DNA of 64,000 nucleotides, from assembly GCA_038229415.1 (NCBI GenBank), contig JBBROM010000012.1:60375-124374 (forward strand). The letters are read 5' to 3'. Position 1 is the stretch's first letter. The number at the start of each line of letters is the position of its first letter. The notes under the pieces are model-generated. The model did not search any database. It was given only the letters and a program-made list of their open reading frames with translations, and was not told where the DNA came from. The translations under genes and the position numbers were made by a program. Shown here piece by piece: positions 27,740 to 37,138 of the stretch. The stretch comes from JANXUR01 sp038229415. GTDB taxonomy: Bacteria > Acidobacteriota > Terriglobia > Terriglobales > Acidobacteriaceae.

Positions 27740-29449
27740 CTAAAATCCATTCAGCGAGAGGATGCCCTTACCCTCAGTGCAGGTGTACCCACTGCCCGCT
27801 GCAACTTTTTTAAATTCTTCTGTCCGCCCGCTTGGCCAATAAATAGTTATCCGTTCCGCCAAGCCACGTGTACCCAGCCCGAATGTCAACGGCAGTTCCG
27901 ACTGCGACAGATAACTTGACCCGCTCTTTACCATGAGGGTCTGGACAAGGCCTCCTGCTTCCACCCGCACCACCGCTCCAATGCCGTCGCGATTCGACTT
28001 AGTACCCACTAGCCGCAACCGCACGCTGTGATTGCTGTTATTTACGTCATTTCGATACAGATAAGCGGGGCCATCGTTGGTTGTGAGTAATAAGTCCACA
28101 TCGCCGTCGCGATCAAAGTCGCAATAGGCTAGCCCGCGCCCAACTTTAGCGGCGGCAAAATCGCTACCCACTGCTGCCGCCACGTCAAGAAACCTGCCAG
28201 TCCCGTCGTTCTGGAACAGCTGCGGCGGCTGCGCATAGCCAGCATGGCCGGCGATATTGCGCACGGTGTCGTCAATATGGCCGTTAGCGACGGCGAGATC
28301 TAGCCAACCATCAAGGTCAAAGTCAGCGAACACACATCCGAAGCCGAGAGTTGTTTTAGAAGCACGACCCACGCCGGACGACAGCGCGACATCTTCAAAT
28401 ACGCCATTACCCGTGTCGCGATATAGGCCGATCATTTCGTTGTCAAAGTTAGTCACAGCGACGCTGGCGATGCCGCAGTTACGGTAGTCTGCAACATCTA
28501 CACCCATGCCAGCGCGCGCTTTGCCTTCGGTGCTAAAGGCAATGCCAGCTTCCACACCAACATCACGAAAGGTTCCGTTCTTCTGGTTGCGATACAGCTT
28601 GTTCGGCTGAGTATCATTCGCCACCACAAGATCAAGCCAGCCGTCGCGATCTACATCGAGCAGCGCAACTCCGAGAGATTTAGAACTGCTGTCGAAGATA
28701 CCACTCTTGGCGGTCACATCTTCAAAGGTTCCGTCGCCTCGATTGTGAAAGAGCCAGCAAGTTTCTCCACGGTAGGCTTCTGGAGTGCAATACGACTTGC
28801 GGGTGCCATCCAGGCTGCAAAAAACATCTTTATCTTGCGACCAGCGCACGTAGTTACACACAAACAGATCAAGCAAGCCGTCGCGGTCGTAGTCGAACCA
28901 CAAGGCCGAGGTGCTTAGCGCCATGCGATTGCCCAGTCCGCTGCTCTGGGTGGCGTCCATAAAGGTACCTTTGCCAGTGTTACGGAAGAGGCGGTTCTGT
29001 CCCACACAAGTAATGAGAATATCCGGGAAGCCGTCGTTGTTATAGTCGCCCACCGCGACGCCTAGCCCGTACATCTCAACTTCCAATCCCGCGCGGCGAG
29101 TCACATCCGTAAAGGTGCCGTTGCGGTTATTTCGATAGAGCTTGAGCGTGGAAGTGCTGCGCTTGTGTCCCGGCCAGTCCGCTCCATTCACCAGCAGAAT
29201 ATCTTGCCAGCCGTCGCCGTCGTAGTCGAGAAAAGCGCAACCCGCACCGAGTGTCTCTGGCAGTAACTTGCCACCGTAAGCGCCGTTGTTGTGATGAAAA
29301 TCAATGCCAGCCGAGCGAGTGACGTCGGTTAGGCGAAAGCCGGGGTTTCTGCCAGAACTGTCGCCCCAGAGGCGAGGCTGGTCTAGCGAAGTAGCTGCTA
29401 CAGCAACCGTCATGCCGCCTAGACCTTGAAGAAACGAACGCCGGTTCAC
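27740..29449 (-). CDS. CRTAC1 family protein (FG-GAP/VCBS repeats plus ASPIC/UnbV domain), Tat leader
   Basis: 569 residues. The GTG start overlaps the regulator stop by 4 bases (GTGA), so it is coupled to the two-component genes. The leader 'MNRRSFLQGLGGMTVAVAAT' is of Tat type. At least six FG-GAP-like calcium-binding repeats form a beta-propeller, each with a DxDxDG-like turn ('GCAFLDYDGDGWQDILLVNG', 'VAVGDYNNDGFPDILITCVG', 'VALLDVDRDGWLDLVVANDT', 'YCDFDRDGDVDLLLTTNDGP'). The C-terminal ASPIC/UnbV domain (about 470-560) is 'RLRLVGTKSNRDGIGAVVRV' to 'ERITIYWPSGRTEEF'. Such proteins are secreted and of unclear role, perhaps in binding surface sugars or partners. It may be the output of the kinase/regulator pair encoded upstream. 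Confidence 0.92.
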   Translation of the reverse strand: MNRRSFLQGLGGMTVAVAATSLDQPRLWGDSSGRNPGFRLTDVTRSAGIDFHHNNGAYGGKLLPETLGAGCAFLDYDGDGWQDILLVNGADWPGHKRSTSTLKLYRNNRNGTFTDVTRRAGLEVEMYGLGVAVGDYNNDGFPDILITCVGQNRLFRNTGKGTFMDATQSSGLGNRMALSTSALWFDYDRDGLLDLFVCNYVRWSQDKDVFCSLDGTRKSYCTPEAYRGETCWLFHNRGDGTFEDVTAKSGIFDSSSKSLGVALLDVDRDGWLDLVVANDTQPNKLYRNQKNGTFRDVGVEAGIAFSTEGKARAGMGVDVADYRNCGIASVAVTNFDNEMIGLYRDTGNGVFEDVALSSGVGRASKTTLGFGCVFADFDLDGWLDLAVANGHIDDTVRNIAGHAGYAQPPQLFQNDGTGRFLDVAAAVGSDFAAAKVGRGLAYCDFDRDGDVDLLLTTNDGPAYLYRNDVNNSNHSVRLRLVGTKSNRDGIGAVVRVEAGGLVQTLMVKSGSSYLSQSELPLTFGLGTRGLAERITIYWPSGRTEEFKKVAAGSGYTCTEGKGILSLNGF

Positions 29450-30075
29450 GGAATCGTCACCAAACCGTTGCGAATGGCGTAGACGACCAGTTCCGCAGTC
29501 TTGTGGAGACCGAGCGCATCCATCATGTTGGCGCGATGCACTGCGACCGTATTGGCGCTTAGGTCAAGAATCTGCGCGATATCTTTGTTGGACTTACCTT
29601 CTACGATGTATTGCAGAATCTCAAGCTCGCGCGCCGTGAGTGCCTGGCGGGTTTCGCCGCGCAGAAGTTGCTTACCAGCGAGAGTTGGGTCGAGCACCAG
29701 TTCGCCGGCGGCCACTTTCTTTATGGCAGCAGCTAAGTCCAGGTCCAACGCATTCTTCAGGATGTAGCCGCGCGCTCCTGCATCGAGAGCCTGCTTCACC
29801 AGCGTCTCTTCGGTGTGCATGCTCAGCATTAGGATCAAAGTCTCGGGCCGAAGATCAAGAATTTTGCGGGTTGCAACAAGGCCAGTGAAACCTGGCATCT
29901 GGCAGTCCATTACCACAACCTGAGGACGCAGCGACTCAGCCAGCCTCACCGCCTCTTCACCATCGCCACATTCGCCTACGATTTCGATGGCAGCCTCATC
30001 TTCGAGGATGCGTCGAAAGCCACGCCGCACCAGCGCGTGATCATCTACCAACAAAACCGAAATCTTAAAGTCCAT
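29446..30075 (-). CDS. LuxR/NarL-type response regulator
   Basis: About 209 residues from the ATG at 30075, which has AGGAG 5 bases upstream and lies inside the end of the kinase gene (11-base overlap). The receiver domain has the acidic pair in 'SVLLVDDHALVRRG', the phospho-acceptor Asp in 'VVVMDCQMPG' (near residue 54) and the Lys in 'YILKNALD'. The C-terminal LuxR helix-turn-helix is 'LTARELEILQYIVEGKSNKD' followed by 'DLSANTVAVHRANMMDALGL'. It should bind DNA as a dimer after phosphorylation by the kinase encoded just upstream. The overlap at its 3' end with the CRTAC1 gene places all three genes in one operon. Confidence 0.95.
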   Translation of the reverse strand: MDFKISVLLVDDHALVRRGFRRILEDEAAIEIVGECGDGEEAVRLAESLRPQVVVMDCQMPGFTGLVATRKILDLRPETLILMLSMHTEETLVKQALDAGARGYILKNALDLDLAAAIKKVAAGELVLDPTLAGKQLLRGETRQALTARELEILQYIVEGKSNKDIAQILDLSANTVAVHRANMMDALGLHKTAELVVYAIRNGLVTIP

Positions 30076-31477
30076 CGTTCTCCTGTTTTGCACCAGTAAC
30101 ATTTTCCAAGGGTATATCTAGAAGCTCAAAATGACGTTGATGGGCCTGTTCCCGCGGCACGTTAAGGCGCACCAAGGTCCCACCTTGGGCGGGCTCACCA
30201 AACTCAAGCATGCCACCCACTAGCTCCGCTCGCTCGCGCATCGCCACCATACCGATGCCGGTACTGCGCGCTTCGCCGCTAAGGCGAGTAAGGCCGCGGC
30301 CATGATCTTCCACTTCCACCCGCAAAAAATCCGCAAGAAACTGCAAATGAACCCAAGCCTCATTCGCTCCGGAATGCCGTGTCACGTTATTCAGCGCTTC
30401 CTGCACTACGCGATAAATATGCACTCCCACGGCACCGTCCACTGGGAACACCACACCATTCTTTCTGTAATGAATCGTAATTCCAGTTTGGCGCTCGGTT
30501 GCGGGCAAATACCAGTCTAACGTGCTCTCCAACCCGGCTTCATCGAGCATCACCGGATGCAAAGCCTGCGAAAGCGTGCGAACTTTGTCCAGCGTGGTCT
30601 GGGCGATCTCCTGCACTTCGCGCAGGTCCTCGCGTAAGCTGGAGCCTTCGGGCGCGTGCTTGCCTGCGCGACGCAAAAGAGATCCCATCGCAGTAAGAAT
30701 CTGTCCAAACTCATCGTGCAGCTCACGCGAGATGTGACGCAGCGTGGATTCCTGGGTGGAGATAAGAGTTTGCGCCAGCTCACTCCGTTGAGCGGATAGC
30801 TCGGCAACGCGCTCAAACAGGCGACGATTCGCGCGAATCACGTACAAACTGGTCAGCAGGATCGCCACAAGGGTTCCCGCTAAAAAGATGTAAACCTGTC
30901 TCTGAACGCGGTTGTAGATATCGGCAATCTGCTGGGCTGCCTGCTCTTCGCTTTCGTTGTTTTCCACCAGAAGCCGCGCCACGGCAGTGCTCAAGCCTGC
31001 CTGCCGCGCTTGCAGGGTAAGGCGAATCTGCTCCCGTGCTTCGGCGTCTTTTCCGTTGCGAGCTAAAGTGAACGTGCGATCCACGGCATCCCAAAACTGT
31101 GCAATCGAGTCCCGCAGATACTGCCGCTGCTCGGGGCTGCGCTGCGCCAATGCGACCTGATCCTCACGTTGCATGGCATCGGCAAGGTCCACGCGAATGC
31201 GGTGGAACTGCCCATCCCACGCGCTCAGTGGATAAGGCTCGCCACTGTCGAGCATGTCGCGCATGCCTAGGGCGATGGAGTTCAAGTCGTTCTGAATACG
31301 CAGCAGTTGCAGCGAGTCGAGGCGGGTGCGATCCACCAGACCGCTCTGTAGTTGCCGCAGTCCTGCAATTTGCAAGCTGATGTACCACGAGTATGCGAGT
31401 ACCGCTGTCAGGGTGATAACCAGCCCCAGCACAAGACCGAGCGATGGATATTGGCGGGTTGAAGCAGAGCGGGGCAT
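30065..31477 (-). CDS. sensor histidine kinase (NarX/DesK type, HisKA_3)
   Basis: 470 residues. TM1 (about 12-34) and TM2 ('VYIFLAGTLVAILLTSLYVI', about 195-215) flank a helical periplasmic sensor of about 160 residues that resembles a four-helix bundle. The phospho-acceptor His lies in 'TLRHISRELHDEFGQILTAM' (HisKA_3). 'VQEALNNVTRHSGANEAWV' is the ATP-binding N box and 'VEDHGRGLTRLSGE' the G1 box. The periplasmic signal is unknown; the sensor has no recognisable ligand motif. It pairs with the LuxR-type regulator gene, which overlaps its end by 11 bases. The whole operon (31477 to 27740) is convergent with the phosphatase operon. Confidence 0.94.
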   Translation of the reverse strand: MPRSASTRQYPSLGLVLGLVITLTAVLAYSWYISLQIAGLRQLQSGLVDRTRLDSLQLLRIQNDLNSIALGMRDMLDSGEPYPLSAWDGQFHRIRVDLADAMQREDQVALAQRSPEQRQYLRDSIAQFWDAVDRTFTLARNGKDAEAREQIRLTLQARQAGLSTAVARLLVENNESEEQAAQQIADIYNRVQRQVYIFLAGTLVAILLTSLYVIRANRRLFERVAELSAQRSELAQTLISTQESTLRHISRELHDEFGQILTAMGSLLRRAGKHAPEGSSLREDLREVQEIAQTTLDKVRTLSQALHPVMLDEAGLESTLDWYLPATERQTGITIHYRKNGVVFPVDGAVGVHIYRVVQEALNNVTRHSGANEAWVHLQFLADFLRVEVEDHGRGLTRLSGEARSTGIGMVAMRERAELVGGMLEFGEPAQGGTLVRLNVPREQAHQRHFELLDIPLENVTGAKQENDGL

Positions 31478-31534
31478 CAGATTGAGGATAGCCCAAGCGA
31501 GCGAAATTGTAAGTTGCGGAATGGGGCTTCGGCC

Positions 31535-31568
31535 AAAAAATCAGGCGGAGGGGTGGCCCTCCGCCTGA
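31535..31568 (-). terminator. rho-independent terminator of the DUF1111 genes
   Basis: A perfect 12-bp stem (31541-31552 with 31557-31568) and 4-base loop. Read on the minus strand it is followed at once by six T (31535-31540), the classic intrinsic terminator layout, 42 bases after the stop at 31610. Confidence 0.92.
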
Positions 31569-31609
31569 ACCAATTTAAATCTCCGGAACAAATTCCGGAA
31601 GAGCTTTGC

Positions 31610-33070
31610 CTACAACGACCGCAGGAAGTTGATCAAATCCTGCTGATTCGTTGAAGAAAGGTTGTTGAAGTTGGTGACCGCCTGGCTGGCTTCCGATGCC
31701 GGGTACTTGGAATTAGCCACGCTGGAGTGCTGCTCGATCGCTTGCACCATGTCCGTGGTGCGGCCGTCGTGCAGGAAGAACACGCGCTGTCCGACGCCCC
31801 ATAAGGGAGCCGTGCGGAACTCATCCGGTCCTGCCCCTCCTTGGGTGATGCCATCGGCCAAGTTCGGACCCATGTGATGTACCAGTAGATCGGAGTAGAT
31901 GTTGATCCGCTTTTGTCCCGTAATGTTGCCACCCAGCGAAGACGGCGGAGTCGAGAACTGCGTGGTATGGCAGTAGACGCAGCCGGCATTGGTGAACTGC
32001 GTGGAACCATTGCGGATAGACGAGCTGGAGGGCCCCGGTGTGGGACCAGCCAGGAACGTGATGTACTCGCCCGCGCGCTCAGGCCCGCCCGGGAAGCTTA
32101 TGAAAGGAATCCCAGGCGTAAAGTTGGTGCCGCTCTCTGGTGCAGGGTTCGTCAGACAAGTAGCGTTGCTGTCATCCGTTTCATTCTGGAAGGTTTCGTT
32201 GGTGACGCCCATTTCCACGTTGTACTGCTGCGCCGCAAAAATGTGTGCCGAGCGAATCTGTGCCTTCCAGCCAAAGCGGTTGATGCTGCCATCGTTGCCG
32301 CTGAAGTTGGGATGCCCAGTAATGCCCAACGTTTGCTTCACGGTAAGGTTGGCGTTCTGGTTGGCGATAATGTCCGAATTCATAATGATTTCGATCTCGC
32401 CGTCGCCAAAAGTCGAAATCGGTTGCCGGTAAGCAATGTTGCCTTGGGCAATCGCCGTGGCAAAATCAGGCTGCGTCATGTTGCAACCCGCCGAATCCGT
32501 GCGGCCCTTGATGGTGAACAACTGGTGTACGTTGCCGTCAACGGTCCCGTCCGAATTCTTGAGGAAGCGAGCTTCCAGAACCGGGCCGGTCGTGGTGATG
32601 AACGAGGGCATAGTGTTGGTCGCGCCCATCAACTGATAGACCGCGAACAGCGGATTGCTTGCCGGGCTGGAACCGCCCACGGCGGGCTGGGAATGGCAAC
32701 TCACGCACGAATTGGAGTTGAAGCGTGGGCCCAAGCCGCCCGTGATGCCGTCCGAAGGCACGTTATAAACCTGGTTCATCTCAGCCGTCAGTTGTGGCAG
32801 GATTGCGATCTGATCGGACGTCATTCCCTTTAGAAAGCCGCCCGCACCCACCGTCCCTTGCCGCACGCCTGGGTCAACCGCCGTTACCGCAGGCGGCACG
32901 CTCTTATTGCCCGCCCCTAACACAGAGTGAGGGAAGCTGGTTAACAGCAACGCGCATCCCGCAAGGAGTGCCGCTACCACGCTTACCCGGAACATCGCTT
33001 TTCCAACGGTCACAGTCATCTTGTTCTCCCTGGCTTCTTGGCCGCTCGGATTGGCTTGCATTGGATTCAT
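31610..33070 (-). CDS. DUF1111 dihaem oxidoreductase (putative thiol oxidoreductase/peroxidase), second copy
   Basis: 486 residues from the ATG at 33070 (GGAGG 5 bases upstream). An in-frame ATG at 33019, also with GGGAG before it, gives a shorter leader and could be the real start. The signal peptide is 'VSVVAALLAGCALLLTSF'. Two haem-c motifs are present: 'CVSCHSQPAVGG' in the N-terminal half and 'CVYCHTT' near residue 365. The family core 'GVGQRVFFLHDGRTTDMVQA' and 'IEQHSS' is complete, and the protein ends 'DLINFLRSL'. DUF1111 proteins are periplasmic dihaem enzymes related to MauG and cytochrome c peroxidase. It is a paralogue of the gene directly upstream, probably by tandem duplication. 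It probably needs cytochrome c maturation genes encoded elsewhere. Confidence 0.9.
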   Translation of the reverse strand: MNPMQANPSGQEARENKMTVTVGKAMFRVSVVAALLAGCALLLTSFPHSVLGAGNKSVPPAVTAVDPGVRQGTVGAGGFLKGMTSDQIAILPQLTAEMNQVYNVPSDGITGGLGPRFNSNSCVSCHSQPAVGGSSPASNPLFAVYQLMGATNTMPSFITTTGPVLEARFLKNSDGTVDGNVHQLFTIKGRTDSAGCNMTQPDFATAIAQGNIAYRQPISTFGDGEIEIIMNSDIIANQNANLTVKQTLGITGHPNFSGNDGSINRFGWKAQIRSAHIFAAQQYNVEMGVTNETFQNETDDSNATCLTNPAPESGTNFTPGIPFISFPGGPERAGEYITFLAGPTPGPSSSSIRNGSTQFTNAGCVYCHTTQFSTPPSSLGGNITGQKRINIYSDLLVHHMGPNLADGITQGGAGPDEFRTAPLWGVGQRVFFLHDGRTTDMVQAIEQHSSVANSKYPASEASQAVTNFNNLSSTNQQDLINFLRSL

Positions 33071-33081
33071 ATGGGCCTCCC

Positions 33082-34548
33082 CTATAGCGACCGCAGGAAG
33101 TTGATCAGATCCTGCTGGTCGGATTGCGAAAGAGCGTTGAAAGCGCCGATGACGGCATTGGCTTCCGACGCGGGATACTTGCTGGTGGCGAGACTGCCGT
33201 GCTGCTCAATCGCCTGCACAATGTCAGAGGTACGGCCGTCATGCAGAAAGAAGGTGCGTTGCCCCACGCCCCACAATGGAGCCGTGCGGAACTCATCCGG
33301 GCCCGCCGTGCCTTGCGTGATGTCGTCCGCCAAATTTGGGCCCATGCGGTGTACCAGCAGGTCGGAATACAAATTAGTCTGCACGTTGCTGAGCGCTGCA
33401 ATGGCTGACGTTGGCGTGGTGAACGACTGCGTATGGCATAAGTTGCAGCCAATGTTGTTGAACACCGTCTGGCCGTTAATGGTGGAGGGCGTGGACGCCG
33501 CTGGCGTGGGTTGATCCAGGAAGCGCATGAACAGCGAGAAGCGATTCTGGTCGCCGGTCACGTTCACGTTACCTTTGCCGCCTGCGGCGGTAGGGTCGGT
33601 ACGGTCGTCCGGCACGCCGTGCGTTTTGAAGCCGCTGGTGGTCGGGAAAGGCGGGGTGCAGCCGGGAGTCTCATTCCGCTCATTCGGGAACAGCTCGTTG
33701 CTGATGCCGACTTCGACGTTGTAAGCCTCGCCAGAGAAGTAAATCAACGACTTGTTCTGCGCCTTCCAGCCAAAGCGGCTGATTGTGCCGTCTTCGTCCA
33801 CCCGGTTGGGATGTCCGGAGATGCCGAGCGACTGCTTGAGCGTGAGGTTGGAGTTCATGTTGGCGACGATGTCGCGGTCGCGAATGATTTCCATCAGCCC
33901 GTCGCCAAAGGTAGGTGTGGTCAGGCGAAGCCGCAGATTGCCTGCTGCCGAGGCGCCCGCAAAGTCAGGCTGGGCGATCAGGCCTACGTTGCAACCCGGG
34001 GCGTCGGTGCGGCCCGCAATGGTGAACAGGTTATGCACACCGCCATCGGGGGTAACGCCGTCCGACTGAAAGGCAAAACGCACCACATTCACTGGACCGG
34101 TAGTGGTGTTAAAGAACGGCATGGTGTTGGTGCCACCTTGCACGTTGAAAATTGCGAACAAGGGGTTGACTACCGGGCTCGATCCGCCCACTGCCGGTTG
34201 GCCGTGGCAACTGTTACAGGAGTTTGAGTTCCACAACGGACCCAAGCCAACGCTCTTCTGCTGGGTTCCCCCAGTGACGTTGTTGATTTCGGTGAAGATC
34301 TGAGTCAGCCGGCTCGTGGTGGACTTCTGGTCAGTGCTCAACCCCTTGATGAATTGGCCGGCGCCAGCCGTACCAGTCCGCAAGCCGGGGTCAACAGCTT
34401 TCACTTGCGCCCGAACTCCTTGCGGGTTGGCGATCATCAGCGCTACACCTGCCAAAAGGGAAGCCGTGGCCAAAGTCAGCAGCACCCGGGCGAAACGATT
34501 GCGCGAAGGAAAGTGTGGCACAGTAAGGTTATTTATTTTCAATAACAT
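33082..34548 (-). CDS. DUF1111 dihaem oxidoreductase, first copy
   Basis: About 488 residues from the ATG at 34548. Earlier in-frame start codons would add about 47 residues before a normal leader ('VLLTLATASLLAGVALMIA') and are less likely. Haem motifs are 'CNSCHGQPAVGG' and 'CNLCHTQSF'. The family core 'GVGQRTFFLHDGRTSDIVQA' is intact and the C-terminus 'DLINFLRSL' is identical to that of the next gene. The two genes are 11 bases apart and share one terminator at 31535-31568, so they form an operon of tandem paralogues. It is periplasmic and redox active. The electron partner and substrate are not evident from the neighbourhood. Confidence 0.9.
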   Translation of the reverse strand: MLLKINNLTVPHFPSRNRFARVLLTLATASLLAGVALMIANPQGVRAQVKAVDPGLRTGTAGAGQFIKGLSTDQKSTTSRLTQIFTEINNVTGGTQQKSVGLGPLWNSNSCNSCHGQPAVGGSSPVVNPLFAIFNVQGGTNTMPFFNTTTGPVNVVRFAFQSDGVTPDGGVHNLFTIAGRTDAPGCNVGLIAQPDFAGASAAGNLRLRLTTPTFGDGLMEIIRDRDIVANMNSNLTLKQSLGISGHPNRVDEDGTISRFGWKAQNKSLIYFSGEAYNVEVGISNELFPNERNETPGCTPPFPTTSGFKTHGVPDDRTDPTAAGGKGNVNVTGDQNRFSLFMRFLDQPTPAASTPSTINGQTVFNNIGCNLCHTQSFTTPTSAIAALSNVQTNLYSDLLVHRMGPNLADDITQGTAGPDEFRTAPLWGVGQRTFFLHDGRTSDIVQAIEQHGSLATSKYPASEANAVIGAFNALSQSDQQDLINFLRSL

Positions 34549-34870
34549 ACGGAGATACTCCCTGCCAACGGGCTTGCCGATTGGCTGATTGTGATCTATT
34601 TGGATTAAAGTCGCCTTCGAGGTTTGGGGGAACCTCGCGCCTTCCCATCGGGACAATCCCGAAAGGAAAGCAACGCTCCGTGATCTCAAACGTTAGCGCG
34701 TGACGCGGCCGATGTCAAGGACGTTCTGGCTGAAACTTCATTTTACCTTTCCTATCGTCGCTGGGACCTACTCAAGTCCAAAAAAATTGCCCCAATTTCT
34801 TGGCAAATTGCCCCCGGATATCGGAGCCGCAGCGCGGTCGGGTATCCGGGGAAGGTCTTGCCGTCTGCGG
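34549..34870. other. intergenic region, 322 bases
   Basis: Holds the presumed promoter of the DUF1111 operon and the 3' end of the gene at 34871. Visible structures are the hairpin at 34812-34851 and a short direct repeat AATTGCCCC near 34787 and 34807. No coding frame is supported. Confidence 0.5.
34812..34851 (-). terminator. possible terminator hairpin
   Basis: An 11-bp stem with one G-T wobble (34812-34822 with 34841-34851) and an 18-base loop lies 20 bases after the stop at 34871. A run of seven T on the minus strand comes only about 25 bases later, so it is not a textbook terminator. Confidence 0.4.
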
Positions 34871-36778
34871 CTAGTGGATCAGGAACCACGGAGTAGTCGT
34901 GGGATCCGTCTTGAAAAACTGAAGGATCGTTGCTGCGGTCTTGTTCGATCCATCGGTCGAGGTGTGCGTTCCATCCGAATTAAAGTCTTGGCAAACGAAC
35001 AGCAGGCCGCTGCTCTTGGGGGTCATGCCGTTGGCCCAGTGATAGGAGCCCCATGCCAGCCACGGTGCCAGGACTGCACCCTTGGCAGGATCATAGTTCA
35101 GTGCTGGCAAGCCGTTCAGTTGGTCGCCAATGGACCCCTTGGAGGCGAAGGCCTCTTCATAGGCATAAGGTTCGGGATTAATGGTAGAAACTCCGTTGGA
35201 ATAGCCCGCGTAAGCCCGGCTTCCTAAATACCCAAGCTTCAGATTTGGGAAGTAGACGAGCGCATTCTGCAAGGTAGCTTCCAATTCGGACTGAAGCATC
35301 ACCTGATCATTGGGGAAGGTTCCAGTGCTTTGCCCGTCAATGCCTTCCAGGTAGATGGCAACCACCTGCTTGGTGGTAACGCCAGCATTCGGCACCAGGT
35401 TGTTCGTGATCAGTCCCCAGTACGTGCCGCCAAACGTGGACAGCAGTCCCGCCGTCTCGCCCCCAGCCCCGCCGTTGATCACGACCAGGTTGGGATTCTT
35501 TGCTGGGTCGCTTTGAGCGACCTGCGCGAACTGGCGCACTTCATCCAGCGTGACGGACGGTCCAAGGCCCAACAGCGCGTACTTGCCAGTCGAGCTGGGG
35601 TTTCCGTTGGCGTCGAGCGGCTGTATCTGGCTGGCCAAGGTGGTGCCGTCCGTCTGGTGGCTGGCTGGCATTACGTTGCTGCCGTTCAGATAGAGGCCGC
35701 CCACGCTCCCAAAATAGTTTCCCGAGCCGAGGTCGTCGAGCGGAAGGAGCGGGGTATTGCCGGAACCGCCACTAAAGCTGATATTGGCGCAGTTCGCGTT
35801 GGTGACGGCGTTCACGGCAAGCGTCACCAACTTGGTGGCAGTCGCGTTGTTGGCTCCATCGGTCGCTCTGACGGTAAAAGTGTAGTTTCCAGTCGCAATC
35901 GTAGAGCCTGGGGTTCCGCTTAGCAAGCCATTGCTGGCGAGTGCTAGACCGCTGGGCAGATTACCTGAGCTGACGCCCCAGGTGACGCTGCCCGTGTTCC
36001 CAACCGCGGCCAGATTGTATTGGTAGATATAGCCACGCGTGGCCTTCGGAACATTGGGAGGGCTGGATACCGTGAGAGCAGTGGCAGCCGTGGACGTTCC
36101 GTTCAGGCTTACTCCGATATCCAATACGTTGTCGGCCTGCATGTTGAGGGCGCCGGTGACGGCTCCAATCCTATCGGGATTGTAGGTGACGTTGAACGTA
36201 ACTGACTTGTTAACCTGAATCGTCACTGGAATGGATTGTCCGCTGACCACAAACTGGGAAGGCATTACGGTAAGCGAGGTGATCTTGAAGTTCGCCCCCG
36301 CGCCAGTGTTGGTGATGGTGAGGGTTTGCGTAGCTGGCGAGCCGACGGGTTGCGAGAATGTAAGGGCCTTAGTGCTCAGCGTCGCGATCGCATTGCTGGT
36401 ACCGCCGATGCCGTTCAGCGGCAGCGATACCGTGGTGCCATTCGAGATATTCAGCGTGAAAGTGCCCGTAATCTGGCCCCGTGTGGTCGGTGCAAACTGC
36501 ACCGAGTAGTGGGTCACGATATTCTTGCCCAACCCCGTCGGGAAGACGCCGTCGGTGATCTGGAATCCGGGTGAGAGGGTGTATCCCGTGATGGTTATGG
36601 AGGTGGAACCCTGATTGGTGACCGAAACGGACTTGGAAATGCCCGTGCGACCGATCAGAATGTTGCCCCACGAAAGGCTGGAGACGCCAAACACGACTTG
36701 GGCTTGCGCGGCAGAAGCCAAACTCAAGGCCAACAACATCAGAGACAGGAAACGGACGGAAGAACTGGATATTTTCAT
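34871..36778 (-). CDS. large secreted protein with ASH-like and Ig-like domains and a C-terminal glycosidase-like region
   Basis: 635 residues with a clear signal peptide ('FLSLMLLALSLASAAQAQ'). Residues 30-125 and 130-230 are two choice-of-anchor-D/ASH-like beta sandwiches ('SVTNQGSTSITITGYTLSP', 'LTITNTGAGANFKITSLTV'). Residues about 235-325 are a cadherin-like putative Ig domain ('LPSGLALASNGLLSGTPG', 'NYTFTVRATDGANNATATK'). From about 330 to the end is a globular domain with 'NLVVINGGAGGETAGLLS', 'QVVAIYLEGIDGQ', 'LKLGYLGSRAYAGY' and 'APWLAWGSYHWANGM'. This pattern suggests a TIM-barrel hydrolase or a domain acting on surface polymers, but the family was not recognised. It is probably exported to the cell surface and divergent from the formate dehydrogenase operon. 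Confidence 0.8.
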   Translation of the reverse strand: MKISSSSVRFLSLMLLALSLASAAQAQVVFGVSSLSWGNILIGRTGISKSVSVTNQGSTSITITGYTLSPGFQITDGVFPTGLGKNIVTHYSVQFAPTTRGQITGTFTLNISNGTTVSLPLNGIGGTSNAIATLSTKALTFSQPVGSPATQTLTITNTGAGANFKITSLTVMPSQFVVSGQSIPVTIQVNKSVTFNVTYNPDRIGAVTGALNMQADNVLDIGVSLNGTSTAATALTVSSPPNVPKATRGYIYQYNLAAVGNTGSVTWGVSSGNLPSGLALASNGLLSGTPGSTIATGNYTFTVRATDGANNATATKLVTLAVNAVTNANCANISFSGGSGNTPLLPLDDLGSGNYFGSVGGLYLNGSNVMPASHQTDGTTLASQIQPLDANGNPSSTGKYALLGLGPSVTLDEVRQFAQVAQSDPAKNPNLVVINGGAGGETAGLLSTFGGTYWGLITNNLVPNAGVTTKQVVAIYLEGIDGQSTGTFPNDQVMLQSELEATLQNALVYFPNLKLGYLGSRAYAGYSNGVSTINPEPYAYEEAFASKGSIGDQLNGLPALNYDPAKGAVLAPWLAWGSYHWANGMTPKSSGLLFVCQDFNSDGTHTSTDGSNKTAATILQFFKTDPTTTPWFLIH

Positions 36779-37138
36779 AACTCACCTCTCGACTCTAGTT
36801 GACGGCGCGCGCCAGCCCGAACCCGGAAGTTCGGGCATACTACCCGTTCGAACCTCGAATTTGGGCCAAAAGGCCCGCGCACAATGCACAGGATCCGCTA
36901 CAGAAACTGTTTACAGCCCAAGCAGTGGACAATGGCAAATGGCACCAACCTGGCAACACGGGGGGACGTGGACCAAAGTTCTAGCAAGCATACCCGACTG
37001 AACGCCTGCTGCCTAGCCCCCTTTCGTGGGGTTTCTGAATTGATTACGTGTGAACCGCCGCTGCTGGTTGCGCACAGCGACGCTTCGACGTTTAGAATGA
37101 AGCGGTTCGGACCACCAGTCTGTGGGAGGCTTTCTTCT
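36779..37138. other. divergent intergenic region, 360 bases
   Basis: Separates the leftward secreted-protein gene from the rightward formate dehydrogenase operon, so it should hold promoters for both. A TAGAAT at 37093-37098 with TTGCGC at 37068-37073 (spacing 19) is a weak candidate for the operon. The fdhA frame is open through much of this stretch but lacks coding character and family similarity before 37139. Confidence 0.4.
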
